A stretch of DNA of 64,000 bases, taken from the NCBI GenBank assembly GCA_010093515.1, contig MU001710.1, positions 1 through 64,000 on the forward strand. Reading direction: 5' to 3'. Below are positions 58,312 to 64,000 of this stretch, piece by piece (within the stretch, counting starts at the first letter, position 1; each line of letters starts with the position of its first letter). The position numbers and the translations under genes were made by a program. The notes beneath the pieces were generated by a model. That model was not told the DNA's origin, searched no databases, and saw only the letters and a program-made list of their open reading frames with translations. The stretch is from Lineolata rhizophorae. Taxonomy: Eukaryota; Ascomycota; Dothideomycetes; Lineolatales; Lineolataceae.

Positions 58312-61300
58312 GGCGAACCAGCCTCGACGATGCCGCTAGCCCGGGGAAAGGAGAAATCGTCGGTCAGACGTACAGCGACCTTGTAGCGCTGAACCCGATT
58401 CGATCGACGTGATAGCTCGTGTTTGGTTGCGATGTTTGGTTCAAGAGTCGCATACAGCGTTCATGGCTCGTTGGAAGTGATTGAACTGGTTTTGGTGTCG
58501 GGTAAAAGGAATTAAGAAAAGCGAGTCGCTTATGGATGGAAACAAAGGAGCGAACGGAAGAGGCGAAATTGGCAAGGTTTGCCAGGTGGTCTGTTCTTTT
58601 CCAGAAGGTCGGTGTCGAGAGTGGCAGTACCCTGCGGCCGCTCCGGCGCTCAGCCACGGCGAAGTCGACGAACAGGTGACCGTCCGGACGGCGAGAGCGA
58701 GTAGGTCCCAAAAAGAGATTTTACTTTGGAAGCGCGCGCCGCAAGCCAATACGTATTTTTATCCTCGTCCCTCTTTTTCGAAAGGCAGAAATGCTCGCCT
58801 TGTTCCAATGATTGGGAGTGTCCAGGACAAGGTGGGTTCGGTTCACCCTTGCGCCCGTTGTCGGTCACGCGTGCCTGTTTCCGCAACGGCTTGTCCTGCG
58901 CGACAGCCAAGTGACCCAGCGCTGGAAATAGGAACGATAAAGGGGCGAAGGACGAAGGCGCAATCGCAAACTAGCTGATCGTCGGCCAGCAGAGAATGGA
59001 AGACGGGTCCAAAAACGGTCGAGCAAAAAGGTCCGTTGCGGATGACGTGAGTTTGACGGGCGAAAGACAATCTAATGCGATCTCCCGCCTCTAAAGGGAG
59101 GATTATCGCTCGCAAAGGCAACGGGAGGCGAAGCAGAGGCGAATTGTCGGGGTGGGACGGCGGCGGCCGGTCGGGTCGGTGGTGGTGTGGGTGTGGTCTT
59201 GTTGCTAACTTTGGGGTCAATAAAAAAGCGCGTCCAGCAGTATATTGGCGTGCGTGCGTACAGACCGATGAGTGAGACAGGCAAGGCAGCAGCAACCCCA
59301 AAAGCTCTGTCAAAGAGCGCGCCGCGACCCGGTGATGCGATGCGGACGGCGGGAGAAAGAGTGCGGGAGCAATTGCGATGGGAAGGGAAGGGTCCGGCGG
59401 AGGACGGGGCGAGAGGAGCGGGTTGAATGCCTGGGAGGAGCGCGGGAAACGGTGGGAGCAGCTGGCACGACAGCAGAGAACGAGGTCGACCGGGGGGTGG
59501 AGCCTTGGGGGGGTCGGGACAGAGCCACGAGAGGTTAGCGTGGGCGGGCGTGCGGGCGTCGCTCAGGGACGCGCTGACTAGGATTGGCCGGCCGGCCGTC
59601 GCGCCGTCACCGCACGTCGAGGGTCCCGTCCGCCGTCAACGGCCACCGGCCTGACTTGGAATTCCAGCGGGCGGTGCCTGTCCTATGTGAGCGTTTCAAT
59701 TGCCCCGGCCACCTTGCCCCCGTCGCTTCTGGGCCTGTCTCGTCCGGCCAAAACAGCGACGCCAAACGCAACGTGTTTCCGCGCCCGGACCTCCCAAACG
59801 GGGTCCACCCAAATGCATTCCCAGAAAAAAAAAATTCTATTCTTGATTTGGTAGGACGTACCCGACGTGCGGATTGCGGAGTATCGGTCTGCAGGCCCTC
59901 GCGCCGTCGTGACAAAAGAGAGGAGCACGCAGACTCGAGGGCTTCGGAAGTCGTTTGCGCGCTAAGCGGAGGAGGAATTGTTGCGCTAAGCTTTTTCGAG
60001 GTGGAGGCTCGTGTGCGGTGGGTCACTGTGGCGCGCGGCGGGCGGAGAGCGATTGGGGGGGAAGCGTTGCAGCACGGGGGGAGGAGGCAGCGCGCAGAGA
60101 GACGAGAGACTCGGCGACAGCGAAAGGTGTAGACCAGGGGTGGCCCAAGCCCGGCCAAGGGTCCCCCTGGGTCCAGGGATCCAGGGCAAAGCTTGGCACC
60201 CAGGAACAGGGGTTCGCCCCCGCCGATCATGGCCCCAGGCACGCCCTCTCTCGCCCGCGCCGGCCTCTCTCGTCGCGGAGCGGCAGGCACGAAGACGCAC
60301 CACTCTTTCCGCCGGCAATCACGGCGCATCGCCGCCCCGCACAGCCTCGTCTTATGTGCTACGCATGTACGTACAGTGGCAGGTATGTATGTGGCTGCTG
60401 AACCTGCGGACGTCGTCTGAATGTCGTCGCTTCTGGGGACTCACCTCCCCTTTCGCCTTCTTCTCGCGTGTCGCTCGGACTCCGCTTCCGACACGCAGAG
60501 TTCCAAACGCATAACGATCCGAGCCTCGCTGGGACTAGCCGTCTAACGCTCGGAGCGCCCAGCAGCAAATCTCGAAACGCGTCGAAGGCGGTGGGGAGGG
60601 GTTGCACCCTCGGAAGTCGACGTGCGTGCTCCGTAGTATGTAACGACCTCCGTAATCTGCCCAAGCGCGCGCTCTCCCTCGTCTCCCTGGTATGTAGGGA
60701 CTTACTGACCGCTGCGGAGAGGGCGTCCTTCTCCCGTGCTCCCCACGCCATCCCGAAGGCGGGCCTGGCGCAGAATGGATGCAGAGGTCGGCTTGGAGCG
60801 AAGCCACCCGCGAGCGCGAAACTCTCCGAGCCGTTCGCTGCCCGCTAGCACTATCTCTTTCCACGGCTCCGGGGAAGGACCCCCGGCTCTGGGAAGCCCA
60901 CGCCGACCACGGCATCGTGAAACCAGGAACTCCCGTGGGTTGCCCGCTTCGACTTCTGAGCTGCTCCGTTCCTCTCTCAGTTGTATTCCTCAACTCTTGC
61001 CCGTTTCGTATTGTTCCCGCATCCTTCACCGTGGCGACGGCATCCGGGGGCTCCATCAATCCCACCCTCTCGTCGGATTTCGGCATTGCTTTTCGCGGCT
61101 TCTCATCCCGCTAGGCCCCCTGTGTTGCGCCCTTATCGCAATCAATTCTCCTTCCGCGCCTCCATTCCCTTCCTTTCTCTATCTCGTCGCATCTTGCCCG
61201 CAGAATGCAGATTCCGCCCTGCACCTTCTTCCGCGCGTGGCTGCTGTGCGTCCGTCCCACCATCCACCCTCAGCTCTCCACGCTTCCCGCTCACGGCCCG

Positions 61301-64000
61301 TCCTACGATCCTGAGCTCCAATTGGACCAACCCAGTCGCGCGACCGGATTGCTTCTTTTACGCCCTAAAGAATTGTCGTGTCGCTCGACTCCATCTAGCG
61401 GAACCAACATCGGGGCAAGCAATTAGCTCGCTGATCACTGCGATCCTAGCGTGAACTCCCTCCTCGCGGCCGCTGTTCCAAGAATATAGACTGCCACTAG
61501 ATTCCACCGGGTGCCTGTCCGAATTGAGTCTAGCGCTCAAGGCAAGTATGCTATACATGATCGAGTAGCCATTGGATTGGTGAGCATAGCAAGGACTCTG
61601 TGGAGAACTCAACAATAGAAGAAGTGATTGTTGCCGCTCCTCACAGCTATTCAACAAGTCCACGGGCCTATTGACGGGCTTATTTGAGCTCTATCCATCC
61701 AGATTGATATCCCTTTCACGTCGCACTACCACCCCCCCCCCCCAAAAAAAATCGCCACGGGCTAACGCAAATGTCTTGTACAATCCTACTACTGCGCCGC
61801 TAGATAACACCTCCCGCGGCAAGTCAGTACTGTACAGGACTAAGTGATCAAAGTCGAGTGGCGAAGATGCAACCAGAGGTCTGAAATATTCCAACTATTC
61901 TGTCTTTCCATTTACTCTAGATATTTAGGCGGGGCTCTCAAAACATTTTCTCTCCCGTTTCAGATCTTGCTGTTCCCGCAAACCTAAAGAAGGGTTTTGG
62001 TCCTTTGCCGCACTCGGCTGAGCATTCTCTGCAGCATACAGTTGCTGTGCCACGTCTAGTTCATGCAATATTCACTGAAACTTGTCCTTTCCAGATTCTC
62101 GTCGAAGCATCCTTCGGAATTAGAGCGCGACTTTTCCGTCGCAGTTGTTTCGCACTCCCGATGTTTCACGGCCACTGAGGACCCACGGACAAACCGGTTC
62201 TCGCGATTGCCTTTCTAAATTTACTCCTAGCTTACCCCACCACCCACGGCTTCCAAAGCGGAAACAACGTGGCCGTCCAGCGTCTTTCTACATCATGCTT
62301 CCTATATATTACACTTGCGTCTAGTCCCGCGTGGTGCGCTCCGATATGGATTTCCCCGCATTGTTTATCTCTACGTCTGGGGCATTCCGCATTTCCAACC
62401 ACGTGCCCGAGCACAAGGGGTCCGGCTCCCCTTGGGCCGTAGCGCACGTGCACTCTGGGCTTAAGTATATTGCCTCTATGTACCCCATCGATCCGACAAC
62501 GGGGTTCTCAAGTCCCTTTCCCTCCCCCCTGCTCCCGATCCGCAACCTAGCAAACTCCGATCCTATATTCGACGCGCTGCGTGCCTTGCGGCCCAATGCA
62601 GGGCAGCTGGGCCGCAGCAGGGTGCGGCGAAGGTAAGTACGCGGGAGTAGTTTGATCTTCTCGTGCGCAACCAGTTGCTCGAATTCTGGTATCTGTGAGA
62701 CGGCGAAGCAAGTGCATTGTAGTACGCTTCCATTTTCTGCGCCCTGCTGCGCACAAGCAAGCGAGCGGCGCGGCCACGCGAGGCCACCGCCGCTCGTGTC
62801 TGTGCCGCCTCTTCTGTGGGCTCAAAGCAACGGCAGTGGTTGTGGCGTGTGCATGTTTCGAGCCGAAAGACCCAGGCCTCCCGGACTCGTTCCGGCACAT
62901 CGGGCTGTGGAGGGGCGAAAACGGTGCCCATTGGAATATATATCTAGTCTCAGACGGCAAGGGAGGCCACGCACGGTGCCTCATTCGCTTCCTACTGCCT
63001 CGTGGTAGGAGTTTCCCCTCGGGGATCGGGAAACGTCTCTAGTGCCTGGATCGTTTCTTTGATCGTGGCCTGGGCCCGTGCTCTACTTTATCCAGCCGAA
63101 GACCTGTGCGACTTCAGACGTCACTCGAGACTTTCTGTGGTCGTGGTGACGAGGCGGGTGCTGGCGTCGGTGTCCAGGACGCATTTTTCGTGATGGCTTG
63201 GATGCTTTGTCCTATCGATAAGGTCGTCGCTCAAAGGCACCCGTACAGAACTACGTACATTAGTATCACAGACATGGAACGTGGGCAGCTTCTCGTATTC
63301 GAAAATGGGTAGCAGCAGCAGCGCCACAAGTCTACAAGAATGGAACGTAAGGCTTGGGAGTGAAGTCATCGCTTTATTTTTAGTCGACATGTAACTACAT
63401 GGCATTCAGCATTCAATTTCAACTGGGTATAATTTTCTGTCCGTACCGTACGAGATATTTGGCCACAAAATCGAAATTTCAACGGCTACGGTGCATCAGT
63501 TAGTATTTGCAGAAGCCCAGACAGACCGCTAGTTGAAATCGTATATCTAGCGCCCACCACGTACATACTAGCATGCCCGACTAAGACTGGCATAGGTTGC
63601 CAAGATTAAGTTTGTCTACGAACGATTACTCGCGATATTGCATCTTATGCGACTGGAAGTGCGACAGAGAGTCCCGGAAGAGTCATGGCAAGGGGACACC
63701 CCTTTGGGGAACCGAATCACGAGCAGAGTACACGGCACTACCCCGCGTTAGCATCACGTACACGAGTCAGAACAGCGAGTCAAGTGGCTCGTTAAGGACT
63801 GCAAAAGAAGGATATTTATCGACTCCCTGATAAGACGCCCATCGAAAAGGTAAAATTATTCCCATTCAGGTCAGCGAGCATGCATCATGACTTCTATGCG
63901 ATGCCCAAGATTGCCAGAAACAGCATCTCCCCAGGCAGACGCTAAGGCCCCAGCTTCACAGCGGCGAGTACGTAGCAGGCAATCGCGACATGCTACAGAT
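58312..64000. other. Gene-free right end of the window
   Basis: 5.7 kb with no supported gene. The part at 58.4-61.4 kb is GC-rich with overlapping meaningless frames and a few TAC/GTA palindromes (60359-60395). The part at 61.4-64.0 kb is more balanced and carries a C12 run then an A8 run (61731-61750). No tRNA, rRNA or known repeat was recognised. A gene continuing past 64000 cannot be excluded. Confidence 0.5.

Noticed and set aside
59607-60514. Several overlapping 150-240 codon frames near 60 kb
   Set aside because: All six frames are open because of GC content; none gives a domain, signal peptide or consistent splicing.

Overview
The window looks like nuclear DNA of a filamentous ascomycete, most likely a Sordariomycete and possibly Hypocreales. 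Reasons: short introns (about 50-60 nt) with GT..AG ends, a GPI-anchored CFEM protein, a Pth11-like fungal rhodopsin-fold protein, Zn(II)2Cys6 regulators, a HET-domain relic and a chromodomain Ty3/gypsy element. The order is a guess; Ascomycota is not. All exon limits below were joined by hand from splice consensus, reading frame and family similarity. No alignment or transcript data were available.

Layout. 1-2519 is the 3' part of a Ty3/gypsy (chromovirus) LTR element with one LTR. 2520-3455 is AT-richer repeat-like DNA with three GAA-loop hairpins. 3456-4411 is a fungal protein of unknown function. 5159-6581 is a six-exon seven-helix membrane protein. 8308-9251 (-) is a GH45 endoglucanase relative lacking one catalytic Asp. 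12309-13168 is a GPI-anchored CFEM protein. 13704-23152 is a compact housekeeping block: S-adenosylhomocysteinase (-), mitoribosomal uL10m (+), a HIT protein (+), B-type cyclin (-) and mitoribosomal uL2m (+). 26523-34457 holds two convergent Zn(II)2Cys6 regulators. 34.5-41.4 kb and 43.6-47.0 kb are gene-poor, GC-rich and full of simple repeats and TAC/GTA palindromes. Between them lies a D-2-hydroxyacid dehydrogenase (41399-43569, -). 47421-49010 (-) is a broken HET-domain gene. 49543-54041 holds two spliceosome genes, clf1 (-) and prp31 (+), diverging from one 405-bp spacer. 55855-58311 (-) is a kelch-like single-pass membrane protein. I find no gene in 58.3-64 kb.

How the genes fit together. 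There is no biosynthetic cluster or obvious new multi-gene system. Three compact divergent pairs each share a promoter region: sah1/uL10m (437 bp), cyclin B/uL2m (1.2 kb) and clf1/prp31 (405 bp). The surface-related genes (rhodopsin-like, GH45-like, CFEM) lie together at 5-13 kb in a looser, more accessory setting. The most notable signals are the GH45-like protein with a replaced catalytic acid and a C-terminal GPI-type tail; micro-exons (9, 13, 26 and 37 nt); in-frame stop-free introns in prp31 and in one regulator; a 41-nt G homopolymer; and the GAA-loop hairpin cluster.
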